From the NCBI RefSeq assembly GCF_031846415.1, contig NZ_JAVRHT010000020.1, forward strand, positions 6,295-70,294: a DNA stretch of 64,000 nucleotides, read 5' to 3'. Source of the stretch: Rubrivirga litoralis (GTDB lineage: Bacteria > Bacteroidota > Rhodothermia > Rhodothermales > Rubricoccaceae). The notes beneath the pieces are model-generated. The model saw only the letters and a program-made list of their open reading frames with translations. It was not told the DNA's origin and searched no databases. Both the position numbers and the translations under genes were made by a program. Shown one piece after another: positions 1-8,253 of this stretch. Numbering within the stretch: the first letter of the stretch is position 1; each line of letters starts with the position of its first letter.

Positions 1-1
1 T

Positions 2-1498
2 CCGTTCGAGTTTATCGAATACACCAACACGACGACCAGCATCCAGTTCGTCTACGTCGCCATCCAGAAGTTCGAGGGTGAGGACCGCCGGATGAAGTAC
101 GTCAACTTCGGCGGCGACCGGATTCTGATCGAGACGGCCGAGTACGTCGAGCCGGGCACGTCGACCGTGTACGGCCACTCGAACGCAGCCGGGGCCTTTG
201 CGACCGGCGCCGCCGCGTGGTTCAACACGGCCTCCTACAGCGACTTCCTCGACGCGATTGAGTCGTTTACGGGGTCGGCGAGTGTCAACGGCTTCTCGTC
301 ATACGGCGGCCTCGCCATCCGGCTCGACGAGGACGGCAACCGGCTAGCCTCGCCCGAGGAGCGGATGAAGCCGGACGCCGTGGCGTCGGACGGCGACAAC
401 AACACGTTCTTCGGCGGCGACAGCGGCGTCGACGACGACGACCTCCCGAACTTCTTCGGGACGAGCGCCTCGGCTCCGAACGCCTCGGCCGTCGCCGCGC
501 TCGCCATCGAGGCCGCCGGGAGCGTGTCGCCGGCCGAGCTCTTCGCCGCGCTCGAAGGGACGGCGGACGACATGATCTCCGGTGCCCCCGTCACGACGGT
601 CAACGAAAACGCCACGCCGGGCTTCGACGACCGGACCGGGAACGGGTTCGTCCGCGCCGACTTCGCCATCGCCAGCCTCCTCGGCGTCGAGCCCGTCGCG
701 TGCTCGGCCGAGCTCGCGCTCGCGCTCTCGTTCGACTTCGACGGCGACGGCGACGTCGACGGCGACGACTTCGAGACGGACGGGGCCAATGACCCCGACC
801 AGTTCCTCGGCGACGTGTTCGGCGAGCTCGCCGCGGTCACGAACGCGACGGCCACCGAGTTCGTCGACCTCTCGACGTGCACGTTCGCCGTGTTCAACCC
901 GTTCACGGAGATGGTGACCTACGCGGCCACGCCGGGCGGTGTGATCGGCGCCCGCGAGGAGTTCGTGTTCGCCGGCCAGCGCGGTACGGCGGACCTCCCG
1001 TCGGGCACGCTCCCCGACGGCCCCGGCGCGTTCGCGCTCATCGAGGGCGACGTGGCCGTGGGTGCGTCCGTGCAGGACGTGCTTGGATCGGTCGTGGCCT
1101 CGGTCGTCTACCTCAACGACGAGACCGTGTTCGGGTCGAAGAGCGGCGGCAACGGCGCGGCGCGGACATCGGGGGACCAGGCGTTCCTCGACGCGCTGGC
1201 CCGCGTGCGCGGCGAGGCGCAGGTGGCCTCGGGTCCGGTGGACGTGACGCTGGTGGCGTCTCCGAACCCGGTGCGCGGCCGTCTCTCGGTCGGGTTCGGT
1301 GCGGCCGAGGCCGGCCCGGTCCGGGCGTCGGTGTACGACGCGCTGGGGCGTGAGGTGGCCGTGTTGGCCGACGGCGCCTTCGAGGCCGGCCGTCACGAGG
1401 TGACGCTGGAGGCGGGGTCGTTCCCGTCGGGCGTGTACATCGTGCGGGTGTCGGTGGGCGGCGACGTGCAGACGCAGCAGGTCACGGTGGTGCGGTAG
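2..1498 (+). CDS. Secreted subtilisin-like (S8) protease, C-terminal part, with T9SS sorting domain
   Basis: The reading frame is open to the left edge, so the N-terminus and the Asp and His catalytic regions lie outside the window. The motif GTSASAPNASAVAAL (near base 458) is the serine nucleophile block of subtilases. An Asp-rich stretch DFDGDGDVDGDDF (737-775) resembles a calcium-binding or dockerin-like loop. The last 80 or so residues, from SPNPVRG to GVYIVRVSVGG, match the type A C-terminal domain that sends proteins through the type IX secretion system in Bacteroidota. It therefore probably acts outside the cell or on its surface. The protease assignment is good; the substrate is unknown. 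Confidence 0.8.
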   Translation, partial: PFEFIEYTNTTTSIQFVYVAIQKFEGEDRRMKYVNFGGDRILIETAEYVEPGTSTVYGHSNAAGAFATGAAAWFNTASYSDFLDAIESFTGSASVNGFSSYGGLAIRLDEDGNRLASPEERMKPDAVASDGDNNTFFGGDSGVDDDDLPNFFGTSASAPNASAVAALAIEAAGSVSPAELFAALEGTADDMISGAPVTTVNENATPGFDDRTGNGFVRADFAIASLLGVEPVACSAELALALSFDFDGDGDVDGDDFETDGANDPDQFLGDVFGELAAVTNATATEFVDLSTCTFAVFNPFTEMVTYAATPGGVIGAREEFVFAGQRGTADLPSGTLPDGPGAFALIEGDVAVGASVQDVLGSVVASVVYLNDETVFGSKSGGNGAARTSGDQAFLDALARVRGEAQVASGPVDVTLVASPNPVRGRLSVGFGAAEAGPVRASVYDALGREVAVLADGAFEAGRHEVTLEAGSFPSGVYIVRVSVGGDVQTQQVTVVR

Positions 1499-1537
1499 CG
1501 TCCGTCTCCACCCCGCCCCCGGGTTGTCCCGGGGCGT

Positions 1538-1569
1538 GCGCGGCCGGCTCCTTCGGGGGCCGGCCGCGC
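1538..1569 (+). terminator. Strong hairpin after the subtilase gene
   Basis: A 14-bp stem (GCGCGGCCGGCTCC pairing with GGGGCCGGCCGCGC, one G-U) closes on a TTCG tetraloop, 40 bases after the stop. There is no clear U tract, so it may stop transcription weakly or protect the 3' end. Confidence 0.55.
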
Positions 1570-1773
1570 CGCGTTGGGGTCGCCCCGCCCGTGGCCGCCC
1601 CCGTCCAAGCGGCCGCCCCGCCCCGCCCTCCACACGAGGGCGGGGCGGCTGCGTTAGCCCGCCCCGCCCCGCCCGTGGTGCTGCGCGAGGGCGGGGTGGG
1701 AAGGCGTCCTCCGCCCCGCCCGTGGTTCCACCCGGGGCGGGGTGGTGCGGGTGGGGGTGCGGCGCTCGCCTCT

Positions 1774-1795
1774 GGGCGACCGCCGGTCGCCCCTA
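1774..1795 (-). repeat. Palindrome + CTA element containing the trehalase stop codon
   Basis: GGGCGACC-GCC-GGTCGCCC followed by CTAC. On the minus strand the TAG stop of the trehalase gene is the CTA of this element. The same arrangement recurs at 47224 (pcrA) and 27784 (rpmG). Confidence 0.75.
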
Positions 1796-3421
1796 CTCCT
1801 GCGCGCTGAAGCCGAGCGCGACCCCGTTCGTCCACCCGAAGCCGTCCTGGTTCGGGTACTCGCCGCCGCCGGCGGGGCGCGAGAGGTCGGTCACGTCGTA
1901 CTTCTCGGTCATCTTGCCCGTCGCCTGGTAGACCCGGCGGTTGAGGGCGAGCCATCGGTCGCGGACGGCGTCGGCGAGGTCGGCGCGGCCGTAGCGGCGG
2001 GCGCCCTCGGCGCCGAGCCACTGGAGCGGGGGCCATCCGTTGGGGGCGTCCCACTGCTGGCCCGACGCGACGAGCGTGGTCACGAGGCCGCCTGGCCGGA
2101 GGAAGTCGCGTTCGATGCGGTCGGCCGTCGCGCGGCCCTGCGCCTCGGTCGCGAGCCCGAAGTAGAGCGGGGCGGCCATCGCCAGCGTCGGCCGGTCCGT
2201 CACGCGCTGGCCGGTCCGCCAGCGGACGTCGAAAAAGGCGCCCTCGCTTGGGTCGTAGGCGGCGTCCAGGAGCGCCCGGCAGCGCGCCTCGGCCCGCCCC
2301 GCCCACCGCTCGGCCTCGGCGTCGTCGCCCCCGAGCGCGTGGAGCCGGCCGATGGTCTGCTCCTGGTGGTAGAGGAGGCTGTTGAGGTCGACCGGGACGA
2401 GGTCGACGGTCTCCAGCGTCCGCAGGTCCGTCGGGTCGCGCATCCAGCGGCTGGAGAAGTCCCACCCGCTCTCGGCCGCCGCCCGGAGGTTCCGGTAGAG
2501 GGCGGGGCGGTCGGCCTCGGGGAGCGTCTGGGCCAGCTCGTAGTCCTCGCGGTAGGACTCGGGCCGCGGCTCGGGCCGGTCGTCCCAGTAGCGGTTGAGG
2601 ACCGCCCCGCCCGCCAGGCGCACGGCGCGGCGGTGCGCCTCGCCCGGCGCGAGGGCCTCGGCGCCGTCCATCCAGAACGCGTGCTCGGCCTCGAGGGCGG
2701 GGAGGTAGCGGAGCGCCTCGGCCGAGTCCGTGGCCGCCGCGTAGAGGCCGACCATGGCCGCGAAAAACGGCGGCTGACTCCGGCTGAGGTAGTACGTCCG
2801 GTTCCCGTTGGGGACGTGGCCGACGGTCTCGATCTGGTAGGCGAAGTTGTCGAGCACGCTCCGCACGACGTCGAGCCGCCCGCTCTCGACCAGCCCGAGC
2901 ATGGTGAAGTACGAGTCCCAGTAGTAGACCTCGCGGAAGCGCCCGCCGGGCACGACGTACGGGTTGGGGAGCGGGATGAGCGACGAGACGAGCTCGGGGT
3001 CGTCGGCCGGGCGCGTGAGCACGGGCCACAGCGCGCGGACGTGCGCCTCCATCGAGAGCGACGGGTCGGTCTCGTACCCGGCCCCGACCGGCTCGGGGAT
3101 CTCGAAGTGCCGGTCGACAAACGCGGCCAGGTCGAACGCCGCCCCGCCCGCGCCGTCCGTTTGCGGCCCGCCCCGCTCGGCCTGGTAGCGGGCGGCGATC
3201 TCGGCCGGCGGCAGGAGCGGCCGCGCGTCGGCGAACGTCTTGGAGTCGGGGAAGAGGCGGGCCAGCTGGACGTCGTGGAACAGCGGCCCGAGGTCGCGGG
3301 CGGGGTGGTACAGCCCGTCGGCCTGGGCGGGCGCGGCCTGGGCGGCGTCCGGCGCGGCGGTCTGGCAGCCGGCGGCGAGGACGACCGCGAGGAGAAGGAG
3401 GGCGGGGCGGAGGGGGCGCAT
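1793..3421 (-). CDS. treA: Trehalase (GH37), lipoprotein
   Basis: Hydrolyses alpha,alpha-trehalose to two glucose molecules. Both family signatures are present: PGGRFREVYYWDSY near residue 155 and QWDAPNGWPPLQW near residue 455. The length of 542 aa fits periplasmic trehalases. I chose the ATG at 3421 because it gives MRPLRPALLLLAVVLAAGC, a lipoprotein signal with lipobox LAAGC; a further-upstream start would bury that signal. The enzyme is therefore probably membrane-anchored in the periplasm or on the surface. A TAGGTTGG box lies 27 bases upstream. The stop codon sits inside a palindromic repeat. It stands alone, divergent from the ABC exporter. Confidence 0.93.
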   Translation of the reverse strand: MRPLRPALLLLAVVLAAGCQTAAPDAAQAAPAQADGLYHPARDLGPLFHDVQLARLFPDSKTFADARPLLPPAEIAARYQAERGGPQTDGAGGAAFDLAAFVDRHFEIPEPVGAGYETDPSLSMEAHVRALWPVLTRPADDPELVSSLIPLPNPYVVPGGRFREVYYWDSYFTMLGLVESGRLDVVRSVLDNFAYQIETVGHVPNGNRTYYLSRSQPPFFAAMVGLYAAATDSAEALRYLPALEAEHAFWMDGAEALAPGEAHRRAVRLAGGAVLNRYWDDRPEPRPESYREDYELAQTLPEADRPALYRNLRAAAESGWDFSSRWMRDPTDLRTLETVDLVPVDLNSLLYHQEQTIGRLHALGGDDAEAERWAGRAEARCRALLDAAYDPSEGAFFDVRWRTGQRVTDRPTLAMAAPLYFGLATEAQGRATADRIERDFLRPGGLVTTLVASGQQWDAPNGWPPLQWLGAEGARRYGRADLADAVRDRWLALNRRVYQATGKMTEKYDVTDLSRPAGGGEYPNQDGFGWTNGVALGFSAQE

Positions 3422-3447
3422 CGGGCGGGGCGGGCGTGCGGGGGCGG

Positions 3448-3455
3448 CCAACCTA
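3448..3455 (-). promoter_or_regulatory. Putative -7 box TAGGTTGG for trehalase
   Basis: Resembles the Bacteroidota -7 consensus TAnnTTTG, at a suitable distance from the start codon. No clear -33 element was recognised. Confidence 0.4.
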
Positions 3456-3534
3456 CCGCCCCGCTCGTCCTGCCCACCCCGCCCGCAGACCGCCCCGCCC
3501 GTGAACACGGCGCGGGGCGGGGCGTGCATCGGGC

Positions 3535-5430
3535 ATGGCAACACGAAACGGCACGGCGCGGAAGACGGCAAAGCGGAAGGGGAGCTCGCGAGGCCCGGCC
3601 GAGGACCTCTCGTTCCGCGAGCGGCTCGGGGCGCTCTCGAACCTCCCGCCGCTCTTCCGCCTCGTCTGGGCCACGAGCCCCGGGCTCGTCACGGCCAACC
3701 TCGCGCTCCGGCTCGTCCGCTCGCTCGTGCCGGTGGCGATGCTCTATGTGGGCAAGCTGGTCGTCGACGAGGTGGTCCGCGTGGCGGCGACGGCGGCGGA
3801 CCTGGGCGGCCTGTCGGCGTGGGGCGGGGCGCTGGAGGGGCTCGCGTGGCTGCTCGCGGCTGAGCTGGGGCTGGCCGTGCTGAGCGACGTGCTCGGCCGG
3901 GCGACGGCGCTCTGCGACTCGCTCCTGGGCGACCTGTTCACGAACGAGACCTCAGTCCGCCTCATGCGCCACGCGGCGGCGCTCGACCTGGCCCACTTCG
4001 AAAACGCCGACTTCTACGACCAGCTGGAGCGGGCGCGGCGGCAGACGACGGGGCGGATGGTCCTGCTGAGCCAGGTGTTCGGCCAGGCTGAGAGCCTGAT
4101 CACGGTCGCCTCGCTGGGCGTCGGGCTGGCGGTGTACCAGCCGTGGCTGCTCGTGCTGCTCGCCGTGGCGCTCGTCCCGGCCTTTCTCGGCGAGGCCCAC
4201 TTTAACGCCCAATCGTACTCGCTGGCGTACTCGTGGACGCCCGAGCGCCGCGAGCTCGACTACCTCCGCTACGTCGGGGCGTCGGACGACACGGCCAAGG
4301 AAGTCAAGGTGTTCGGGCTCAATGACTACCTCGCCGAGCGCTACCGGACGCTCGCCGACCGCTACTACCTCGCCAACCGCTCGCTCGCCGTCCGGCGGGC
4401 GGGGTGGGGCGGCCTGCTCTCGGCCGTTGGCACGTTGGGCTACTACGCGGCCTACGCCGTGATCGTGTACCGGACGGCGGCCGGCGCGTTCACGATCGGC
4501 GATCTCACGTTCCTGGCTGGCTCGTTCGGGCGGATGCGGTCGCTCCTGGAGGGCCTGCTCGCGTCGTTCTCCGACGTCTCGGGACGGGCGCTCTACCTCG
4601 AGGACCTGTTCTCGTTTTTCGAGATCGAGCCCGCCGTCGCCACCCCGCCCAATGCCGTGCCGGTGCCGGACCCGATCGCTGAGGGGTTCGCGTTCGAGGG
4701 CGTCGGGTTCCGGTACCCGGGGAGCGAGGTGTGGGCCGTCCGCGATCTCACGTTCACGCTCCGCGCCGGCGAGGCGCTCGCGCTCGTGGGCGAGAACGGG
4801 GCGGGCAAGACGACGCTCGTGAAGCTGCTCGCCCGGCTCTACGACCCCGACGAGGGCCGCATCCTGCTCGACGGCCGCGACCTCAGGGACTACGACCTCG
4901 ACGAGCTCCGGTCCGCCATCGGCGTCATCTTCCAGGACTTCGTGCGCTACCACCTGACGGCGTCCGAGAACATCGCCGTTGGGCGGATCGCGGAGCGGGG
5001 CGACCGGCCCCGGATCGAGACGTCGGCCGAGCGGTCGCTCGCGGACGCGGTCATCGAGTCGCTGCCCGAGGGCTACGACCAGACGCTGGGCAAGCGGTTC
5101 TCGGCGGGCGTGGACCTCTCGGGCGGCCAGTGGCAGAAGGTGGCGCTCGGCCGGGCCTACATGCGCGACGCCCAGCTCCTCATCCTCGACGAGCCGACGG
5201 CGGCGCTCGACGCGCGCGCCGAGTACGAGGTGTTCGAGCGGTTCAAGGACCTGACCGAAGGCAAGACGGCCGTGCTCATCTCGCACCGCTTCTCGACGGT
5301 CCGCATGGCCGACCGCATCCTGGTCCTCGACGGCGGCCGCGTCGAGGAGGTGGGCACGCACGAGGAGCTCCTGCGGGCGGGGCGGCGCTACGCGGAGCTG
5401 TTCGAGCTCCAGGCTCAGGGGTATCGGTAG
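3535..5430 (+). CDS. ABC transporter, fused permease/ATPase (exporter half-transporter)
   Basis: A 631-aa half-transporter: a membrane domain with several transmembrane helices (about residues 40-340) followed by a nucleotide-binding domain. Walker A GENGAGKTT lies near residue 420, the signature LSGGQ near 528, and Walker B LLILDEPTAALD near 549, followed by the switch His in LISHRF. The arrangement is that of MsbA/LipA-type or multidrug exporters, which act as dimers. The N-terminus is basic and Lys/Arg-rich. No substrate-specific partner is adjacent, so the cargo cannot be named. Confidence 0.88.
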   Translation: MATRNGTARKTAKRKGSSRGPAEDLSFRERLGALSNLPPLFRLVWATSPGLVTANLALRLVRSLVPVAMLYVGKLVVDEVVRVAATAADLGGLSAWGGALEGLAWLLAAELGLAVLSDVLGRATALCDSLLGDLFTNETSVRLMRHAAALDLAHFENADFYDQLERARRQTTGRMVLLSQVFGQAESLITVASLGVGLAVYQPWLLVLLAVALVPAFLGEAHFNAQSYSLAYSWTPERRELDYLRYVGASDDTAKEVKVFGLNDYLAERYRTLADRYYLANRSLAVRRAGWGGLLSAVGTLGYYAAYAVIVYRTAAGAFTIGDLTFLAGSFGRMRSLLEGLLASFSDVSGRALYLEDLFSFFEIEPAVATPPNAVPVPDPIAEGFAFEGVGFRYPGSEVWAVRDLTFTLRAGEALALVGENGAGKTTLVKLLARLYDPDEGRILLDGRDLRDYDLDELRSAIGVIFQDFVRYHLTASENIAVGRIAERGDRPRIETSAERSLADAVIESLPEGYDQTLGKRFSAGVDLSGGQWQKVALGRAYMRDAQLLILDEPTAALDARAEYEVFERFKDLTEGKTAVLISHRFSTVRMADRILVLDGGRVEEVGTHEELLRAGRRYAELFELQAQGYR

Positions 5431-5634
5431 GCCGCCCCGCCCAGGGCGGCGGGCGGGGCGGGCGCCGTGCTCGGGTGGGCGGGGCGGCCGTCCGTGCGCC
5501 GCGCCCTACGTTGGCGCCACCCCGCCCGTGCGTCTCTACCGCACTGGCTGAGCGGCGGCTGAGGCGGCACGGCACGCGACCATCGCGGCTCGCTCGGACA
5601 CCCCGCCCGCCCGGCGGCGTTGACAGGCCGCACC

Positions 5635-5712
5635 CACCCCGCCCCTATGCGTCTCCGCCCCACCCCGCCCCTATGCGTCTCCGCCCCACCCCGCCCCTAT
5701 GCGTCTCCGCCC
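5635..5712 (+). repeat. 26-bp tandem repeat (3 copies) overlapping the FKBP start codon
   Basis: Three copies of a 26-bp unit, each carrying CCCCTATGCGTCTCCGCC. They place ATG codons at 5647, 5673 and 5699. Because 26 is not a multiple of 3, each ATG is in a different frame and only the third opens the FKBP gene. Confidence 0.9.
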
Positions 5713-6061
5713 CGCCCCGCTCCTCCTGCTCCTCGTGGGCCTCGCCGTCGCCGCGTGCGACTCCAGCGACTCCAACGACTCCAACGACTCCGACGGCGTG
5801 GCCGATCTCGGCGACACGGTGTTCGTCTCGTTCGAAGGTCGCCTCGACGACGGGACCATCTTCAACCCCCGGACCCAGGCCTCTTTCCGGCTGGACGACA
5901 GCGTGATCCCCGGCTTCCGCGACGGCATCGTAGGGATGCGGGTGGGGGAGAGCCGGACGTTCGTCGTCCCGCCCGAGGAGGGGTACGGCGACCAGCAGCG
6001 GGGGCCGATCCCGCCCAACTCCACGCTCACGTTCGAGGTCGAGCTCCTCGGCGTCCGCTAA
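5699..6061 (+). CDS. FKBP-type peptidyl-prolyl isomerase, lipoprotein
   Basis: A 120-aa protein: signal MRLRPAPLLLLLVGLAVAAC with a lipobox, an Asp/Ser/Asn linker (CDSSDSNDSNDSDG, encoded by 9-bp repeats), then one FKBP domain with GDTVFVSFEGRLDDGTIF, VIPGFRDGIVGMRVGE and PPEEGYGD. It should speed proline isomerisation during folding of exported proteins. The Asp/Ser stretch directly after the lipidated Cys resembles the surface lipoprotein export signals described in Bacteroidota, so surface exposure is possible (inference). Start is the third of three repeated ATGs. Confidence 0.9.
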   Translation: MRLRPAPLLLLLVGLAVAACDSSDSNDSNDSDGVADLGDTVFVSFEGRLDDGTIFNPRTQASFRLDDSVIPGFRDGIVGMRVGESRTFVVPPEEGYGDQQRGPIPPNSTLTFEVELLGVR

Positions 6062-6089
6062 CGCCGCGCTGTGGGCTCCCGCCCCGCCC

Positions 6090-6683
6090 TTACGCGCCAG
6101 GGCGGGGCGGCGGCACGCGGCCGTCGCGGCCGGCGAGGTGGAGCGGGAACGTGGGCTCGCCGTCCCGCGCCTCGCCCTCGTCGTAGCGGTAGAGCCCGAG
6201 CTTCCCCGACCGCTCCAGGAAGGCGTAACGGACCTCCCCGGTCTGCTCGATGCCCTCCTCGCGGAGCAGGCCGAGAAACTCGTCGGGCCGCAGGCGCTCC
6301 AGACGGACGTTCTCGTCCAGCACGCGGCCGTGCTCGATGAGGAGCCGCGGCCGCCCTTCGAGAAAGTCGTTCACGCGCTGTGAGCGGAGCTGGGCCTGCC
6401 CAGCCAGGCTGCTCAGGGTGACGACGACGACGACCACGAGGCACGCGTAGAGGATCGGGACCTGGGGGTAGAACATGACGTCGCCCGTCGCCGAGCCCAG
6501 CGCGATGACGACCACGAACTCGAACGGCGAGAGCTGCTGCTGGCCCCGCTTCCCCATAAACCGGAGGAGGAGGACCGTGAACAGGTAGATGACGACGACG
6601 CGGAAGACGATCTCGAGGAAGAAGAGCGGGGGTTGCTCTCCGATAAACATCCGGTGCCAGTCGAAGGGGGTCACGGGGTCCAC
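6090..6683 (-). CDS. DUF421 (YetF/YcaP-like) membrane protein
   Basis: A 197-aa protein with about three N-terminal membrane helices (residues 20-95) and a soluble C-terminal domain. The segment LLRFMGKRGQQQLSPFEFVV followed by IALGSATGD is characteristic of DUF421 proteins. Function in this family is poorly known; some members affect envelope or spore properties. It starts with GTG, 12 bases after the stop of the metallo-hydrolase gene, so the two are probably cotranscribed. Confidence 0.85.
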   Translation of the reverse strand: MDPVTPFDWHRMFIGEQPPLFFLEIVFRVVVIYLFTVLLLRFMGKRGQQQLSPFEFVVVIALGSATGDVMFYPQVPILYACLVVVVVVTLSSLAGQAQLRSQRVNDFLEGRPRLLIEHGRVLDENVRLERLRPDEFLGLLREEGIEQTGEVRYAFLERSGKLGLYRYDEGEARDGEPTFPLHLAGRDGRVPPPRPGA

Positions 6684-6695
6684 GGCGGGGCGGGG

Positions 6696-7586
6696 CTAGC
6701 GGAGGGCGCGGGCGAGGCCGTGCCAGCTCGCGTCGGGGTAGAGGAGGGCGCGGTACGGCGCGGCGGCCTCGGCGCCGAGATCGGCGTCGAGGCCGCTCAG
6801 AATCTCGGACGAGAACGCGGCCGCCTGGTGCCCGCGGTCGGCGTCGGCGTCCGCGCGGTCGGCGCGGACGCGGGCGGCCCAGGCGTCCAGCGCCGTGCGG
6901 AACGCGGCGAGGTCGGCGGCCGGCGTCTCGCTCGCGCCCCAGTGCATGCGGAACAGGCGCTCCGGCTCCCACGCCGCGATCCGGTCCAGCGACGCCGGCC
7001 ACGCCTCCAGGTCCACGTCCGGGGGCGGGGTGACGGGCAGGACGCGCTCCGAGGGCGGGGCGGTCATCCCGACCGTGTCGCCGACGAACGCGGTCGCCGT
7101 CGCGCGGTCGAAGTAGGCGACGTGGTGGACGGCGTGGCCCGGCGTGTACGCCACGTCGAGCGCCCGCCCGCCGACCTCGACGGCCTCCCCGCCCGCGAGC
7201 GGCCGCAGCGACGCCTCGGGGACGGCCTCGAAGGCACCCCACAGCTCGTCCATCCGGTCGCCGTAGAGCCGCGTCGCGCTCGCGATCAGCTTCTCCGGCC
7301 GGGCCAGGTGCCGCGCGCCGACCTCGTGGACCCAGACCGGCACGCCGAGCCGGCGCACGAGCGTGCCCGTCGCCCCGGCGTGGTCGAGGTGGATGTGCGT
7401 GAGGAGGAGCGCGCGGACGTCGCCCAGGCCGTGCCCGAGCGCGCCCAGCCCGTCCTCCAGCGCCGGAAGCACGGTCGACGGGCCGGGGTCGACGAGCGCC
7501 ACCCCGCCCTCGACCGGGACGACGCCGCAGGCGAGGACGCGCTCGGCGCCGAGAAACGGGAGGTCGAGGGCGCGGACATCATTCAT
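6696..7586 (-). CDS. MBL-fold metallo-hydrolase
   Basis: A 296-aa protein with the metallo-beta-lactamase-fold metal site THIHLDHAG (residues about 64-72), further His ligands in TPGHAVHHV and a later Asp in AFVGDTVG, then a C-terminal helical part ending near HWGASETP. This is the layout of glyoxalase II-like and related thioester hydrolases. The exact substrate cannot be read. It is the first gene of a likely two-gene unit with the DUF421 protein. Confidence 0.82.
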   Translation of the reverse strand: MNDVRALDLPFLGAERVLACGVVPVEGGVALVDPGPSTVLPALEDGLGALGHGLGDVRALLLTHIHLDHAGATGTLVRRLGVPVWVHEVGARHLARPEKLIASATRLYGDRMDELWGAFEAVPEASLRPLAGGEAVEVGGRALDVAYTPGHAVHHVAYFDRATATAFVGDTVGMTAPPSERVLPVTPPPDVDLEAWPASLDRIAAWEPERLFRMHWGASETPAADLAAFRTALDAWAARVRADRADADADRGHQAAAFSSEILSGLDADLGAEAAAPYRALLYPDASWHGLARALR

Positions 7587-7643
7587 GGAGCGGACTCAGA
7601 TGGTGAACCCCGAGGGCGGGGCGGGAAAACGGGGGCGGGGCGG

Positions 7644-8147
7644 TCAGCGCCAGAGCGTCGTGAGCGGGCCGCCCCGCCCGCGCACGGGGTCGGCGGCCGG
7701 GCGGGGCACGGCGACGCCGGGCGGGGCGGGGCCGTCGTGGTCGGGTCGCCGCGTGGTGAAGGCGTGCTGGCCCTCGGGATAGGCGCCGACGACGCGGAAG
7801 TCGGCGCTGGCGTCGAGCCGCTGGTGGACGGTCCCGACGGGGAGCACGACCACGTCGCCGGCCTCCACCGTCACGTCCTGCCCCGCCGCCCCGCCCAGGC
7901 GGAGCGCTGCGCGGCCGGCGACGACGGCGAGCGCCTCGTGGGCGTCGGGGTGCTCGTGCGGGTAGGCGAAGACGCCGTCGACCCACGCTCCGCCCCAGCC
8001 GTTCTCGTCCAGGCGGCGGACGGCGGCCTCCGCCCCGCCCTCGAATGCGGCGCGGTACAGGAGGACCGGCCACGCGCGGCCGTCGCCGCCCCGCCCCAGC
8101 GTCAGCGTCTCGGGCGGACCCAACGGGCGGGGCGGAACGTCGGGCAT
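7644..8147 (-). CDS. Cupin-domain protein
   Basis: A 167-aa protein with a single cupin fold: PHEHPDAHEALAVVAGRA supplies the first metal-binding motif (H-x-H and E) and LPVGTVHQ the second His. Cupins of this form are metal-dependent small-molecule enzymes or binding proteins. No partner gene specifies a substrate. The C-terminus (after residue 135) is Pro/Gly-rich and encoded partly by copies of the GGGCGGGG motif. Confidence 0.75.
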   Translation of the reverse strand: MPDVPPRPLGPPETLTLGRGGDGRAWPVLLYRAAFEGGAEAAVRRLDENGWGGAWVDGVFAYPHEHPDAHEALAVVAGRAALRLGGAAGQDVTVEAGDVVVLPVGTVHQRLDASADFRVVGAYPEGQHAFTTRRPDHDGPAPPGVAVPRPAADPVRGRGGPLTTLWR

Positions 8148-8221
8148 CGGGCGGGGCGGGAACGGTGGGGTGGGGCGGCGTGGAGCGGCGTTCAGGAGGC
8201 GGCCGAGTGCGCGGCCTGAGG

Positions 8222-8253
8222 CCGTACCCCGTACCCGCCCGGAGGGCGTTCTA
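8222..8253 (-). repeat. GTAC repeat element at the stop codon of the acyl-CoA dehydrogenase gene
   Basis: On the minus strand the TAG stop continues as AACGCCCTCCGGGCGGGTAC and then GGGGTACGG. The same arrangement follows the stops at 28705 and 53602. Confidence 0.75.

Noticed and set aside
344..1633. Long minus-strand open frame antisense to the subtilase gene
   Set aside because: Arg/His/Gly-rich composition and lack of domains. It mirrors the codon bias of the plus-strand gene, as expected for a shadow frame at high GC.
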